Assembly (NCBI RefSeq): GCF_009882975.1
Contig: NZ_WTUX01000022.1
Coordinates: 1-64,000 of the forward strand
DNA length: 64,000 bases
Direction: 5' to 3'
Source: Maritimibacter harenae
GTDB taxonomy: Bacteria; Pseudomonadota; Alphaproteobacteria; Rhodobacterales; Rhodobacteraceae
The notes beneath the pieces were generated by a model. That model was not told the DNA's origin. It saw nothing but the letters and a program-made list of their open reading frames with translations, and did not search any database. The position numbers and the translations under genes are program-made. Each line of letters opens with the position of its first letter. Position 1 is the stretch's first letter. Shown here in pieces: positions 9,766-19,658 of this stretch.

Positions 9766-9818
9766 GCCCTTTCATCTTTCCCGAAATACGCCGGGGGTTT
9801 GGGGGCTGGCCCCCAAAC
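9766..9818 (-). repeat. Interspersed hairpin repeat, copy A
   Basis: Read on the minus strand this is a stem GTTTGGGGG / CCCCCAAAC (9797-9805 with 9810-9818) with loop CCAG. A tail containing GTATTTCGGGAAAGATGAAA follows. The same stem-CCAG-loop plus tail architecture recurs at 54384-54434 and, with a different loop, at 59579-59648. It lies just past the adenosyltransferase stop codon. Confidence 0.7.
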
Positions 9819-9920
9819 CACGCCAGCGTTTCACCCGATCCCGGGTGAAACCATTTCCCGCCCTGCCCCGTTGTTATGGGGGAACGGCCGCGCTTTGGCC
9901 GGAACCGACAGGGAGGAAGC

Positions 9921-10754
9921 ATGGCAAGCGCTGACCATGATGCCGCGCTCGCGGGCGGGGACCGCGTCTACCGCCACGCGACCGGAACGCGGCTTTGGCA
10001 CTGGACCACGGTCGTGACCTTCGTGATCATGCTCATGTCCGGGCTGATGATCTTCAACGCGCACCCCCGGCTCTACTGGGGCCAGTACGGCGCCAATCCG
10101 GACCCCGCCTGGATGGAGATCGGCAACGAGGGTCCGCGCGGCTACCTGCGCGTGGGCGAACTGGAGCTGACGACCACGGGCGTTCTCGGCGTGGTCGACA
10201 CCCGGGCGGGCGAACGCACGGCGCGCGCCTTTCCGTGGTGGGCGACGATCCCCTCCGGCTACAACCTCGCGCGGGCCCGGCTGTGGCACCTGACCTTCGC
10301 CTGGGTTCTGGCCGTAGGGATGGCCGCCTACCTCATCGCCACGATCTTCGGCCGCCACCGCCGCGACCTCCTGCCCACGCGGGGCGAGGCACGGCCCGGC
10401 CACATCTGGCAGGACATCAAGGATCACGCCCGCCTCCGCTTTCCCAAGGGCGAGGCGGCGGCGCGCTACAACATCCTGCAGAAGCTCGCCTACCTCGCGG
10501 TGCTGCTGGTCCTGTTTCCCGGCATGATCCTGACCGGGCTGACGATGTCGCCGAACCTGAACGCCAAGCTACCCGTCCTGCTCGACCTCTTCGGCGGACG
10601 CCAGTCGGCCCGCTCGCTGCATTTCATCTTCGCCTTCGGGCTGGTGGGCTTCGTGGTCATCCACCTCGTGATGGTCGTCCTCGCCGGCCCCGTGAACGAA
10701 ATCCGCTCGATGCTGACCGGCTGGTTCCGCCTGCCCAGGGAGAAAGACACATGA
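9921..10754 (+). CDS. Cytochrome b561-like membrane protein
   Basis: A 277-residue di-haem cytochrome b-type membrane protein with about four helices. Candidate haem-ligand histidines are in HATGTRLWHWTTV (about 19-31), LWHLTFAWV, LHFIFAF and VVIHLVMVV. The ATG follows a GGAGG ribosome-binding site. Its stop overlaps the ATG of the molybdopterin oxidoreductase gene by 4 bp, so it is almost certainly the membrane electron donor or acceptor for that Tat-exported enzyme. This is a cytochrome b561 fold rather than an MsrQ/ferric-reductase-like protein, which is the usual partner of MsrP. Confidence 0.88.
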   Translation: MASADHDAALAGGDRVYRHATGTRLWHWTTVVTFVIMLMSGLMIFNAHPRLYWGQYGANPDPAWMEIGNEGPRGYLRVGELELTTTGVLGVVDTRAGERTARAFPWWATIPSGYNLARARLWHLTFAWVLAVGMAAYLIATIFGRHRRDLLPTRGEARPGHIWQDIKDHARLRFPKGEAAARYNILQKLAYLAVLLVLFPGMILTGLTMSPNLNAKLPVLLDLFGGRQSARSLHFIFAFGLVGFVVIHLVMVVLAGPVNEIRSMLTGWFRLPREKDT

Positions 10755-11503
10755 GCCGCGTTCTGACCCGTCGCCGCCTGATCACCGGGCTGGGCTATAC
10801 CGCCATCGCCGGCACGGTCGGCGGGCTCGCGGTGAGCCCGTCCTTCCGCGACCTCGTCCTCAAGGGGGGTGAGACGCTGGCCTACAACACCCATCGACTG
10901 GTGGGCCGGGATGCTCTGGTGCGCGAGTATTCGGAGGCGGAGATGTCGCCGGACTTCCGCACCAACGGCAACACCACGGGTGCCACGCCGGCATGGGAGG
11001 CGGCCCGCGACACGGGCTTTGCCGACTGGGAACTCGAAGTGTCGGGCCTTGTCGAAAATCCTGCGCGTTTCGGCCTCGACGCGCTGCGTGCCATGCCCGC
11101 ACGCACCCAGATCACCCGCCACGATTGCGTGGAAGGGTGGAGCGCCATCGGCAAGTGGACCGGCGTGCCCCTCTCCGAGGTGCTGGACCGCGTGACGCCG
11201 AAACCGAATGCGCGCTACGTGGTGTTCCGCTGCGCCGACCGCTTCGGGCTGTCGCTCTACTACGAGAGCATCGACATGATCGACGCCTACCATCCGCAGA
11301 CCATCCTCGCCTACGGCATGAACGACGCCGACCTGCAGATCGGCCACGGCGCCCCGATCCGGCTTCGGGTCGAGCGGCAGCTGGGCTACAAGAACGCGAA
11401 GTTCATCATGAAGATCGAACTGGTCGAGAGCCTCGCCGGGATCGGCGGGGGCAAGGGCGGGTTCTGGGAGGATCGCGGCTACGAATGGTACGCCGGGATC
11501 TGA
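10751..11503 (+). CDS. Tat-exported molybdopterin oxidoreductase (MsrP/sulfite-oxidase fold)
   Basis: A 250-residue enzyme of the oxidoreductase-molybdopterin family. The N-terminus MSRVLTRRRLITGLGYTAIA is a twin-arginine-type signal with the RRRLITG motif, so export of a folded cofactor-loaded protein is expected. The Mo-ligand cysteine is Cys126 in TRHDCVEGWS, matching the CVEAWS motif of E. coli MsrP. Further family sequence includes GVPLSEVL and a GAPIRLRVERQLGYK segment. The paired cytochrome b suggests quinone-linked redox chemistry in the periplasm. The substrate may be methionine sulfoxide or another S- or N-oxide but is not established. Confidence 0.86.
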   Translation: MSRVLTRRRLITGLGYTAIAGTVGGLAVSPSFRDLVLKGGETLAYNTHRLVGRDALVREYSEAEMSPDFRTNGNTTGATPAWEAARDTGFADWELEVSGLVENPARFGLDALRAMPARTQITRHDCVEGWSAIGKWTGVPLSEVLDRVTPKPNARYVVFRCADRFGLSLYYESIDMIDAYHPQTILAYGMNDADLQIGHGAPIRLRVERQLGYKNAKFIMKIELVESLAGIGGGKGGFWEDRGYEWYAGI

Positions 11504-11507
11504 CCTC

Positions 11508-12407
11508 TCAGCTCACCCGTTCGGGCATCTGGAAGCCGCGCAGGAACTCCTCGGCCTCCATCGCGCGCCCACCGGGTTTCTGCGCCCGGGTGATCTCGAC
11601 CGCGCCGTCGCCGCAGGCGATGGTGAGCGGACCGATGACCGTGCCCGGAGCCATGTCGCCGGGGGCGCGCCGCGAGCCCAGGAGCTTCACGCGCATCCCG
11701 TCCATTTCGCACCAGGCCCCGGGAAAGGGCGACAGGCCACGGATCAGCCGGTCGACCTCTTCGGCCGGGCGCGTCCAGTCGATGCGCGCTTCGGCCTTGT
11801 CGATCTTCTCGGCATAGGTGACGCCCGTTTCTGGCTGCGGCTCGGGGTCGAGATCGTCGAGTTGGCCCAGCGCCTCCACGATCGCCGTCGCGCCCAGCGC
11901 GGACAGCCGATCATGCAATTCGCCGGTCGTTTCTTCGGCCCCGATCGGCGTCGTGCGCCGCAGGAGGACCGGGCCGGTATCGAGCCCGGCCTCCATCTGC
12001 ATGATGCAGACGCCGGTTTCCGCGTCACCGGCGAGGATCGCGCGGTGGATCGGCGCGGCGCCGCGCCAGCGCGGCAGGAGCGAGGCATGGATGTTGAGGC
12101 AGCCTTGCGTCGGCGCGTCGAGCACCGCCTGCGGCAGGATCAGCCCGTAGGCCACGACCACGGCGACATCTGCACCCAGCGCCGCGAACTCTGCCTGCTC
12201 GGCCTCGCCTCTCAACGATTTCGGGTGACGCACCGGCAGGCCCAGCGCCTCGGCGCGTGCCTGCACGGGGGTCGGGCGGTCCTTCTTGCCGCGCCCTGCC
12301 GGGCGGGGCGGCTGGCAGTAGACACAGGCGATCTCGTGCCCGGCCTCGACCAACGCGTCGAGCACCGGGACCGAGAAATCCGGGCTGCCCATGAAAATGA
12401 TCTTCAT
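11508..12407 (-). CDS. fmt: Methionyl-tRNA formyltransferase
   Basis: A 299-residue enzyme that formylates initiator Met-tRNA using 10-formyl-THF. The start [20 protein letters not shown] is typical, and the catalytic region [16 protein letters not shown] contains the conserved Asn, His and SLLPxxRG. The C-terminal OB-fold domain is present. The ATG overlaps the stop of the def-like gene by 4 bp. With def and the def-like gene it forms an operon for N-terminal formyl-Met metabolism. Confidence 0.96.
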   Translation of the reverse strand: MKIIFMGSPDFSVPVLDALVEAGHEIACVYCQPPRPAGRGKKDRPTPVQARAEALGLPVRHPKSLRGEAEQAEFAALGADVAVVVAYGLILPQAVLDAPTQGCLNIHASLLPRWRGAAPIHRAILAGDAETGVCIMQMEAGLDTGPVLLRRTTPIGAEETTGELHDRLSALGATAIVEALGQLDDLDPEPQPETGVTYAEKIDKAEARIDWTRPAEEVDRLIRGLSPFPGAWCEMDGMRVKLLGSRRAPGDMAPGTVIGPLTIACGDGAVEITRAQKPGGRAMEAEEFLRGFQMPERVS

Positions 12408-12901
12408 CGCTTCGCCTTCCGCGCCTTCGCGATCAGCCGGTCGCGTTTCAGTTTCGACAGGTGATCGAAATACATCCGGCCGTTCAAGTGGTCGATCTGG
12501 TGCTGGACGCTCGTGGCCCAGAGGCCGACGAAGTCCTGCTCCTGCATCTCGCCATCGGCGTTCATGAAGCGCACCGTCACCGCGCGGGGCCGTTCGATCC
12601 GGGCCCAGACGCCCGGCAGGTTGGGCGAGGCTTCGTCGTGGCCGTTCAGTTTCACGCTGGCGTGGAGCACCTCGGGATTGGCCATCCGCACCGCCTGCCC
12701 ACGCTCCTCGGACGCGTCGACGACCGCGAGGCGCTGCATGACGCCCAGCTGCACGGCGGCGAGGCCCACGCCCGGCATCGTCTCCATCGCGTCGATCATC
12801 TCGTCCCAGATGGCGCGCACGTCGTCGGTCACGGCCTCGACCGGCGCGGCCGGGGTGCGCAGCCGCTTGTCCGGCCACATGACGAAGGGACGGTGGGCCA
12901 T
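12404..12901 (-). CDS. Degenerate peptide deformylase paralogue
   Basis: A 165-residue protein clearly homologous to peptide deformylase. Motif 1 [10 protein letters not shown] (44-53) is intact and the length is normal. Motif 2, normally EGCLS with the metal-ligand Cys, reads EASPN (90-94), so the Cys is replaced by Ser92. Motif 3, normally HExxH, reads HQIDH (134-138), so the catalytic Glu is Gln135. Both changes were confirmed on the minus-strand codons. Loss of a metal ligand and the general base predicts no deformylase activity. It lies between def and fmt with overlapping start and stop codons, so it is expressed with them. A regulatory or peptide-binding role is possible. Confidence 0.9.
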   Translation of the reverse strand: MAHRPFVMWPDKRLRTPAAPVEAVTDDVRAIWDEMIDAMETMPGVGLAAVQLGVMQRLAVVDASEERGQAVRMANPEVLHASVKLNGHDEASPNLPGVWARIERPRAVTVRFMNADGEMQEQDFVGLWATSVQHQIDHLNGRMYFDHLSKLKRDRLIAKARKAKR

Positions 12902-13422
12902 CAGGCCCGCGCCCGCTCGCGTTTCAGCTTCTGGGACTTGCGCGTCATCATCTGGCGCTTCATCGGCGACAGGTAGTCGATGAAGAGCTTGCCATCGAGG
13001 TGGTCGATCTCGTGCTGGACGCAGGTCGCCCAGAGCCCCTCGAAGTCCTGCTCGCGCTCGTTGCCGTGGCGGTCCACCCAGCGCACCTTGACCTCGGCCG
13101 GGCGGGTCACCTCGGCGTACTGGTCGGGGATCGACAGGCACCCTTCCTCGTAGACGTTGGTGTCGTCCGACGCGTCCACGACCTGCGGGTTGAACATCAC
13201 CATCGGCTGCGGCGGCTCGCCCTCGTCCTTGACGCAGTCGAGCACGATCAGCCGCTGCAGCACGCCCACCTGCGGCGCAGCGAGACCGATCCCCGGCGCG
13301 TCGTACATGGTTTCGAGCATGTCGTCGGCCAGCTCGATGAGCTCGTCGGACAGGTCGTGCACGGCGGCCGCCTCTTTCTTGAGGCGCGGGTCGGGGTGGA
13401 TGAGGATCGGGCGTATCGACAT
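12901..13422 (-). CDS. def: Peptide deformylase
   Basis: A 173-residue metalloenzyme that removes the formyl group from nascent chains. All three motifs are intact: [10 protein letters not shown] (44-53), EGCLS (93-97, metal ligand Cys95) and HEIDH (137-141, catalytic Glu138). It is the first gene of the def/def-like/fmt operon, and its stop codon shares a base with the next start. It is divergent from the PatB-like gene across 93 bp that would hold both promoters. Confidence 0.96.
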   Translation of the reverse strand: MSIRPILIHPDPRLKKEAAAVHDLSDELIELADDMLETMYDAPGIGLAAPQVGVLQRLIVLDCVKDEGEPPQPMVMFNPQVVDASDDTNVYEEGCLSIPDQYAEVTRPAEVKVRWVDRHGNEREQDFEGLWATCVQHEIDHLDGKLFIDYLSPMKRQMMTRKSQKLKRERARA

Positions 13423-13515
13423 GCACGTTCAATTAGGGCAGCCGAACGGGTTTCGCAATGTCCCCTTGCGCTCCGCGTTGTCGCAGATAGCTTTGCCGCC
13501 CGAAACGGAGGCAGC

Positions 13516-14691
13516 ATGACATACGATTTCGACCGCATCATCGACCGCGTGGGCACCCATTCCGCCAAGTGGGACAAGATGGAGCCGCTCTACGGCGTTT
13601 CACCGCAGGACGGCATCCCGATGTGGGTCGCCGACATGGATTTCGCCGCCGCACCCCCGATCCAGGCCGCGCTCGACCGGATGCGCGAGGTCGGGGTGTA
13701 CGGCTATTACGCCGACGACAGCAGCTACCGCGCCGCGATCCAGTGGTGGATGAAGAACCGCCACGGCTGGGAGATCGACACCGATGCGATCTTCACCACG
13801 CACGGGCTGGTCAACGGCGTGGCGCTGGCGCTCGAGACGTTCACGGACCCCGGCGACGGTGTCGTACTGATGACTCCGGTATACCACGCCTTCCACCGGA
13901 TCATCCGCGCCTCCGGGCGCAGCGTGGTGGAATGCCAGCTCGCGCACGGCGAGGGCGGCTACGAGATGGATTTCGACGCCTGGGACGCGCAGATGACCGG
14001 GCAGGAGAAGGTCGTCATCCTGTGCTCGCCGCACAACCCGGGCGGGCGCGTCTGGCGGCGAGACGAGCTCCAGGCGCTGGCGGATTTCGCCCGCCGCCAC
14101 GACCTGCTGATCCTTTCGGACGAGATTCACCATGACCTGGTCTTCCCCGGGGCCACGCATACGCCGATGGCGCTGATCGACGGGATCGGCGACCGGCTGG
14201 TGATGATGACGGCCACCTCCAAGACCTTCAACATCGCCGGCTGCGACACCGGCAACGTGATCATCCACGACGAGAAGCTGCACGCTGCTTTCGCCAAGCG
14301 CCAGACCGCGCTCGGGCTGTCGCCCAACGCCTTCGGGCTCAACATGGCCGAAGCGGCCTATTCCCCCGAAGGCGCGGCCTGGGTGGATGCGCTGATCGGC
14401 TACCTCGACGAGAACCGGCGCATCCTCGACGCCGGTCTGAACGCCATCCCGGGCGTGAAGAGCATGCCGATGGAAGCGACCTACCTGGCCTGGGTGGACT
14501 TCGCCGGCACCGGCATGGCGGCGGAAGAGGCGATCCGGCGGGTGCAGGAAGACGCGCGCATCGCGGTCAACCACGGCGCCACCTTCGGCGCCGGGGGCGA
14601 AACCTTCCTGCGCTTCAACTTCGCCACGCCCCGCGCGCGCGTCGAAGAGGCCGTCGCGCGCATGCAGGAGGCGTTCCGCGACCTTCAATAA
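13516..14691 (+). CDS. MalY/PatB-family cystathionine beta-lyase-like aminotransferase
   Basis: A 391-residue fold-type I PLP enzyme. The start region WDKMEPLYGV...IPMWVADMDF is characteristic of the MalY/PatB subgroup, which cleaves C-S bonds in cystathionine and cysteine conjugates. The PLP lysine is Lys236 in TATSKTFNIAG, and SPHNPGGRVW carries the conserved Asn. The ATG has a GGAGG ribosome-binding site. A bidirectional-looking terminator follows. Confidence 0.88.
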   Translation: MTYDFDRIIDRVGTHSAKWDKMEPLYGVSPQDGIPMWVADMDFAAAPPIQAALDRMREVGVYGYYADDSSYRAAIQWWMKNRHGWEIDTDAIFTTHGLVNGVALALETFTDPGDGVVLMTPVYHAFHRIIRASGRSVVECQLAHGEGGYEMDFDAWDAQMTGQEKVVILCSPHNPGGRVWRRDELQALADFARRHDLLILSDEIHHDLVFPGATHTPMALIDGIGDRLVMMTATSKTFNIAGCDTGNVIIHDEKLHAAFAKRQTALGLSPNAFGLNMAEAAYSPEGAAWVDALIGYLDENRRILDAGLNAIPGVKSMPMEATYLAWVDFAGTGMAAEEAIRRVQEDARIAVNHGATFGAGGETFLRFNFATPRARVEEAVARMQEAFRDLQ

Positions 14692-14719
14692 TGTCCCGCT
14701 TCCCTCCGGGGAACATGAA

Positions 14720-14757
14720 GAACCCGCGACCGTCCCTCGACGGCCGCGGGTTTTCTT
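14720..14757. terminator. Bidirectional intrinsic terminator
   Basis: Stem ACCCGCG...CCGTC paired with GACGG...CGCGGGT (14722-14750) and one internal mismatch. It is flanked by TTTTCTTT on the plus side and by an A-rich GAAGAA on the other. It sits between the convergent PatB-like and DsbA-like genes and can end both messages. Confidence 0.8.
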
Positions 14758-14791
14758 TGTGCGTCTGCCCCGGGCGACCGGGGCGGACGGA

Positions 14792-15466
14792 TCACTCTTC
14801 GAGCAGGCCGTCGAGGATCTCGGTCAGATCCGCGTAGGTCATGTTCGAGTACTTCTCGCCGTTGATCAGGAAGGTCGGCGTGCCGGTGATCTCGTCGGCG
14901 GTCGCGTTCTCCTGGTAGGCGGCGACCATCGACTGCGCCATCGACTGGTCGTTGAGGCAGGAGTCCAGCTCCTCTTCGTTGAGCCCCGCCTTCTTGCCGA
15001 TCGTTTTCAGGTTCTCGAGGATCGTGGCTTCCTGCCCGTCGCCGATCCAGTCGGACTGCTGCTCGAACAGCATGTCGGAGATGCCGAAATACCGCATTTC
15101 ACCGCCGCAGCGCGCGACCATGCCGGCCCAGAGGCCGTACTTGTCGAAATAGACCTCGCGGTTCACGAACTTGACCTTGCCGGTCTCGATGTAGTCGGCC
15201 TTCAGGTCTTCCCACACGCGGTCGTGGAAATCGGCGCAGTGCGGGCAGGTGAAGGACGCGTATTCGATCATGGTGATCGGTGCATCTTCCTCGCCCATGA
15301 CCATGTCGGGGGCCGGTTCGACCTGGTTCTCGGCGTCCTGGGCCATTGCCGGTTGGATCGGCGAAAGGGACGACGTGCCCGGGGCGTTGCCCGTCGTCGT
15401 CGCGACATAGGCACCGCCGCCGATCAGGACGGCCGCGCCAAGGGCGATGGGAAGGATCTTGTTCAT
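14792..15466 (-). CDS. DsbA-family thiol:disulfide oxidoreductase
   Basis: A 224-residue exported thioredoxin-fold protein. An N-terminal hydrophobic segment (about 5-22) acts as signal or anchor. The active site CPHC is at 74-77 in EYASFTCPHCADFH. The cis-Pro loop is present as TGTPTFLING near 190. The insertion between the CPHC helix and the cis-Pro makes it DsbA/BdbD-like, probably a periplasmic oxidase or isomerase. It follows the dciA gene with a 10-bp gap. Confidence 0.88.
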   Translation of the reverse strand: MNKILPIALGAAVLIGGGAYVATTTGNAPGTSSLSPIQPAMAQDAENQVEPAPDMVMGEEDAPITMIEYASFTCPHCADFHDRVWEDLKADYIETGKVKFVNREVYFDKYGLWAGMVARCGGEMRYFGISDMLFEQQSDWIGDGQEATILENLKTIGKKAGLNEEELDSCLNDQSMAQSMVAAYQENATADEITGTPTFLINGEKYSNMTYADLTEILDGLLEE

Positions 15467-15476
15467 GTCTTCTGCC

Positions 15477-16001
15477 TCACGATTTGGATGCGTTGCGTGT
15501 GTAAACGTTGGCGGCAAGGGTTTCCAGCGCGGCCCGAAGCTCGTCGCTGGCCACGCCGTCCGTGGTGGTTTTCGCCCGGTCGCGGACCTCGGGGTCCGGC
15601 GCCGGGGCCGGCTCGGGCGCGCGCGGCGTGAACTGCGCCTGCCCCTCGGCGAAGCCCGTGGGCGCGGTCTGGGTGAGCCGGATACGTGAAATGGCGGAGT
15701 AGCCGTAGATCGCGTTGACCCGCTCGCGCAGCGCCTCTTTCTGCATTTCCAGCATCGGCGCATTCGCGCCGGTGGTCAGCAGGGTCAGCGTCGCTCCGAA
15801 CCCGCCACGGCCGTAGGAGACCTCGACGGGGCGGCAGACCTGCGCGATCGACTCGCCCGCGATCTCCTCCCAATGGGTGACCAGGCGCGTGACGGCGAAG
15901 CCCCGCGACTCGCCCGCCTTGCGAATCCGGCTGCCCAGCAGCTTGCTGGTCCGTTCGAAGCCGCGCATGCGGCGCTCGGGTTTCGATCGCGTGTCCGTCA
16001 C
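15477..16001 (-). CDS. dciA: DciA-family (DUF721) replicative helicase loader
   Basis: A 174-residue protein with the DUF721/DciA domain (about 10-110), followed by a Pro/Ala/Glu-rich stretch. DciA proteins recruit or load the DnaB helicase in bacteria lacking DnaC. I chose the GTG at 16001 because an AGGGAG ribosome-binding site sits just upstream and the longer ATG start adds unrelated residues. The divergent neighbour is mutY, with about 80 bp of shared promoter region. Confidence 0.8.
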   Translation of the reverse strand: MTDTRSKPERRMRGFERTSKLLGSRIRKAGESRGFAVTRLVTHWEEIAGESIAQVCRPVEVSYGRGGFGATLTLLTTGANAPMLEMQKEALRERVNAIYGYSAISRIRLTQTAPTGFAEGQAQFTPRAPEPAPAPDPEVRDRAKTTTDGVASDELRAALETLAANVYTRNASKS

Positions 16002-16079
16002 TGGCCACTCCCTGTCGGCCCGGATACTAGTTGTCCAGCCCAAGGGTGACTATGGCCGTTGAAGTTACAAGGATAAAAC

Positions 16080-17129
16080 ATGCGTGACGCGGGGGTGATG
16101 GCCCGGGAACTTCTGGACTGGTACGACCGCCATGCGCGCGAGATGCCGTGGCGCGTGGGGCCCGCGGACCGGGCCGCTGGCGTCGCACCGGATCCCTATG
16201 CTGTCTGGTTGTCCGAGGTGATGCTGCAACAGACCACGGTCGCCGCGGTGCGCGATTACTTCACCCGGTTCATGACCCTCTGGCCCACGGTCCACGACCT
16301 GGCCGCCGCCGAGGATGCGCGCGTCATGGGGGAATGGGCGGGGCTCGGTTACTACGCCCGGGCGCGAAACCTGCTCAAGTGCGCCCGCATCGTGTCGGGC
16401 GAACTGGGCGGGGTGTTGCCGGACACGCTCGACGGGCTCAAGGCGCTGCCGGGGATCGGACCCTACACCGCCGCCGCCATCGCCGCCATCGCCTTCGACC
16501 GGAGCGAAACCGTGGTCGACGGGAACGTCGAGCGCGTCATGGCCCGGCTCTTCTGCATCGAGGCGCCGATGCCGGGTTCCAAACCCGCGCTGCGCGACGC
16601 GGCTGCCGAACTCACGCCCGACGAGCGGCCGGGCGACTACGCGCAGGCGGTCATGGACCTGGGCGCCACGATCTGCACCCCGAAGTCGCCCGCCTGCGGT
16701 ATCTGCCCGTGGCGCGACGATTGTGCCGGCCGCGCGAAGGGCGTGCAGGCCGCGCTCCCCGCCCGCGAGGCGAAGAAACCCAAGCCGGTGCGCCAGGGCA
16801 TCGCCTATGTCGCGCGGCGCACAGACGGCGCGTGGCTGGTCGAAACACGCCCCGAGCGGGGACTTCTGGGCGGTATGCTGGGCTGGCCCGGCGGCGACTG
16901 GGGCGAGGTGGCCGAGGACACGCCGCCAACCGATGCGGACTGGCACGACCTGGGCGAAGAGGTGCGCCATACCTTCACCCATTTCCACCTGCGCCTGGCG
17001 GTCAGGGTGGCGGAGCTGCCGATGGACGCCGCACCGGAGCGCGGTCATTTCGAACCTCGCCTCGCGCCCTCGGATCTTCCCACGGTGATGCGCAAGGCCT
17101 TCGACCTGGCCCGCGGACAGCTGGGCTGA
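16080..17129 (+). CDS. mutY: A/G-specific adenine DNA glycosylase
   Basis: A 349-residue base-excision repair enzyme that removes A mispaired with 8-oxoG. Catalytic Glu46 lies in SEVMLQQTTV, the helix-hairpin-helix LPGIGPYTAAAI is at 123-134, and catalytic Asp147 is in VVDGNVERV. The 4Fe-4S cluster cysteines are Cys199, 206, 209 and 215 (C-x6-C-x2-C-x5-C). The C-terminal NUDIX-like 8-oxoG recognition domain is complete. Confidence 0.95.
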   Translation: MRDAGVMARELLDWYDRHAREMPWRVGPADRAAGVAPDPYAVWLSEVMLQQTTVAAVRDYFTRFMTLWPTVHDLAAAEDARVMGEWAGLGYYARARNLLKCARIVSGELGGVLPDTLDGLKALPGIGPYTAAAIAAIAFDRSETVVDGNVERVMARLFCIEAPMPGSKPALRDAAAELTPDERPGDYAQAVMDLGATICTPKSPACGICPWRDDCAGRAKGVQAALPAREAKKPKPVRQGIAYVARRTDGAWLVETRPERGLLGGMLGWPGGDWGEVAEDTPPTDADWHDLGEEVRHTFTHFHLRLAVRVAELPMDAAPERGHFEPRLAPSDLPTVMRKAFDLARGQLG

Positions 17130-17185
17130 CGCGCCCGTTGTCTCGGAAAAAGACCGGGCGTAGGGTGTTTTGAAGGAGAGCTCGG

Positions 17186-18325
17186 ATGGCCGCGACGGAC
17201 ACCGCGATAGACTTCAAACACGCCGCGCCCTTCTGGGTGTCGTTGCTGGTCGTGCCGCTGATCGCGATCGCGGCGATCTACGGCGGCTGGGCGCTGCTCT
17301 TGCCCATCGCGGGCACGTGGTGGGCCTTCACCGGGCTCGACGCCCTGATCGGGCGCAACACCGACAACCCGGACCCAACCGCGACCGACGCGCATCTCTA
17401 CTGGTATTCGCTCATCACATGGATCTGGCTGCCGGTGCAGGTCATCACGCTCTACACCATGATCGGCTGGATCCCCCGGGCCGAGCACCTGGCCCTGTGG
17501 GAGAAGTTCGGCGTCTTCGCGGGCGTCGGCGTGATGAGCGGGACGATCGGGATCGTCTATGCGCATGAGCTCATGCACCAGAAGGACAAGCTGGAGCGCT
17601 GGCTTGCCGACCTTCTGCTCGCGACCGTGCTCTATTCCCATTTCCGGACCGAGCACCTGCAGGTCCACCATCCCTGGGTCGGCACCTCCCGGGACGCGGT
17701 CACGGCGCGCTACAACGAGGGGTTCCACCACTACTTCCTGCGCGTGCTCGCGACCGGCCCGATCTCGGCCTGGCGGGCGGAACGGGCGATGCTGGCGCGC
17801 CGCGACCTCAGCCCGTGGGATGGGGCGAACCCGTTCTGGCGCTACTGGGCGCTTCAGGGCGGCGCGCTGATCCTCGCGCTCCTGATCGGCGGCTGGCTGG
17901 GCCTTGCGCTGTTCGTCTTCCAGGCCTTCGTCGCGGTCTGGCAGCTGGAGCTGACCAACTACGTCGAGCATTACGGGCTGACGCGCAAGCACCTGGGCGA
18001 CGGGAAATACGAGCCCGTGCGCCCGCATCATTCGTGGAACGCGGACCACCAGGCGACGAACTGGCTGCTGATCAACCTGCAACGCCACTCCGATCATCAC
18101 TACAAGCCCGCGCGCCGCTTTCCCCTGCTCCAGACCTACGGACCGGAGGCCGCCCCGCAGCTCCCGTTCGGCTACCCGCTGATGGCCACGGCGGCGATGA
18201 TCCCGCCCCTGTGGCGGCGGCTGATGAACCCCAAGGTGCGCGCCTGGCGGCGCCAGCATTATCCGGAGATCACGGATTGGGAGCCTTACAAGCGCGCCGA
18301 ACTTCCGATGCCGGGCCCACGCTAG
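17186..18325 (+). CDS. alkB: AlkB-type integral-membrane alkane/fatty-acid hydroxylase
   Basis: A 379-residue di-iron membrane monooxygenase that hydroxylates medium-chain alkanes. Several hydrophobic helices precede and separate the histidine boxes: HELMH (127-131), EHLQVHH (156-162) and LQRHSDHH (298-305), with the AlkB signature NYVEHYG at 258-264. The ATG has a strong AAGGAG ribosome-binding site. No rubredoxin, rubredoxin reductase or alkane regulator adjoins it, so the electron supply is encoded elsewhere. The second box has Gln-Val where many AlkB proteins have other residues, so substrate range cannot be fixed from sequence. Confidence 0.92.
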   Translation: MAATDTAIDFKHAAPFWVSLLVVPLIAIAAIYGGWALLLPIAGTWWAFTGLDALIGRNTDNPDPTATDAHLYWYSLITWIWLPVQVITLYTMIGWIPRAEHLALWEKFGVFAGVGVMSGTIGIVYAHELMHQKDKLERWLADLLLATVLYSHFRTEHLQVHHPWVGTSRDAVTARYNEGFHHYFLRVLATGPISAWRAERAMLARRDLSPWDGANPFWRYWALQGGALILALLIGGWLGLALFVFQAFVAVWQLELTNYVEHYGLTRKHLGDGKYEPVRPHHSWNADHQATNWLLINLQRHSDHHYKPARRFPLLQTYGPEAAPQLPFGYPLMATAAMIPPLWRRLMNPKVRAWRRQHYPEITDWEPYKRAELPMPGPR

Positions 18326-18362
18326 AACGCCGGGCGCTGGCCGAAATCCCAAGCCCGGATAC

Positions 18363-18388
18363 AAAAAAACCCCGCCACAAGGGCGGGG
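18363..18388 (-). terminator. Intrinsic terminator of ccrM
   Basis: Stem CCCCGCC / GGCGGGG (18370-18376 with 18382-18388) and a 5-nt loop. Read on the minus strand it is followed by seven T. It lies about 70 bp past the ccrM stop and also downstream of alkB on the other strand. Confidence 0.9.
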
Positions 18389-18460
18389 TCAGTTGCGCCG
18401 TGGCATAAGCCACAGGCACAGGCGGTACGCCGGTCGCCGCGTTGCTGCGGCGTGTTCGGT

Positions 18461-19628
<1,168 letters not shown>

Positions 19629-19658
19629 GCAGTCAATTTCTTTTTTTAAATCAGGGGG

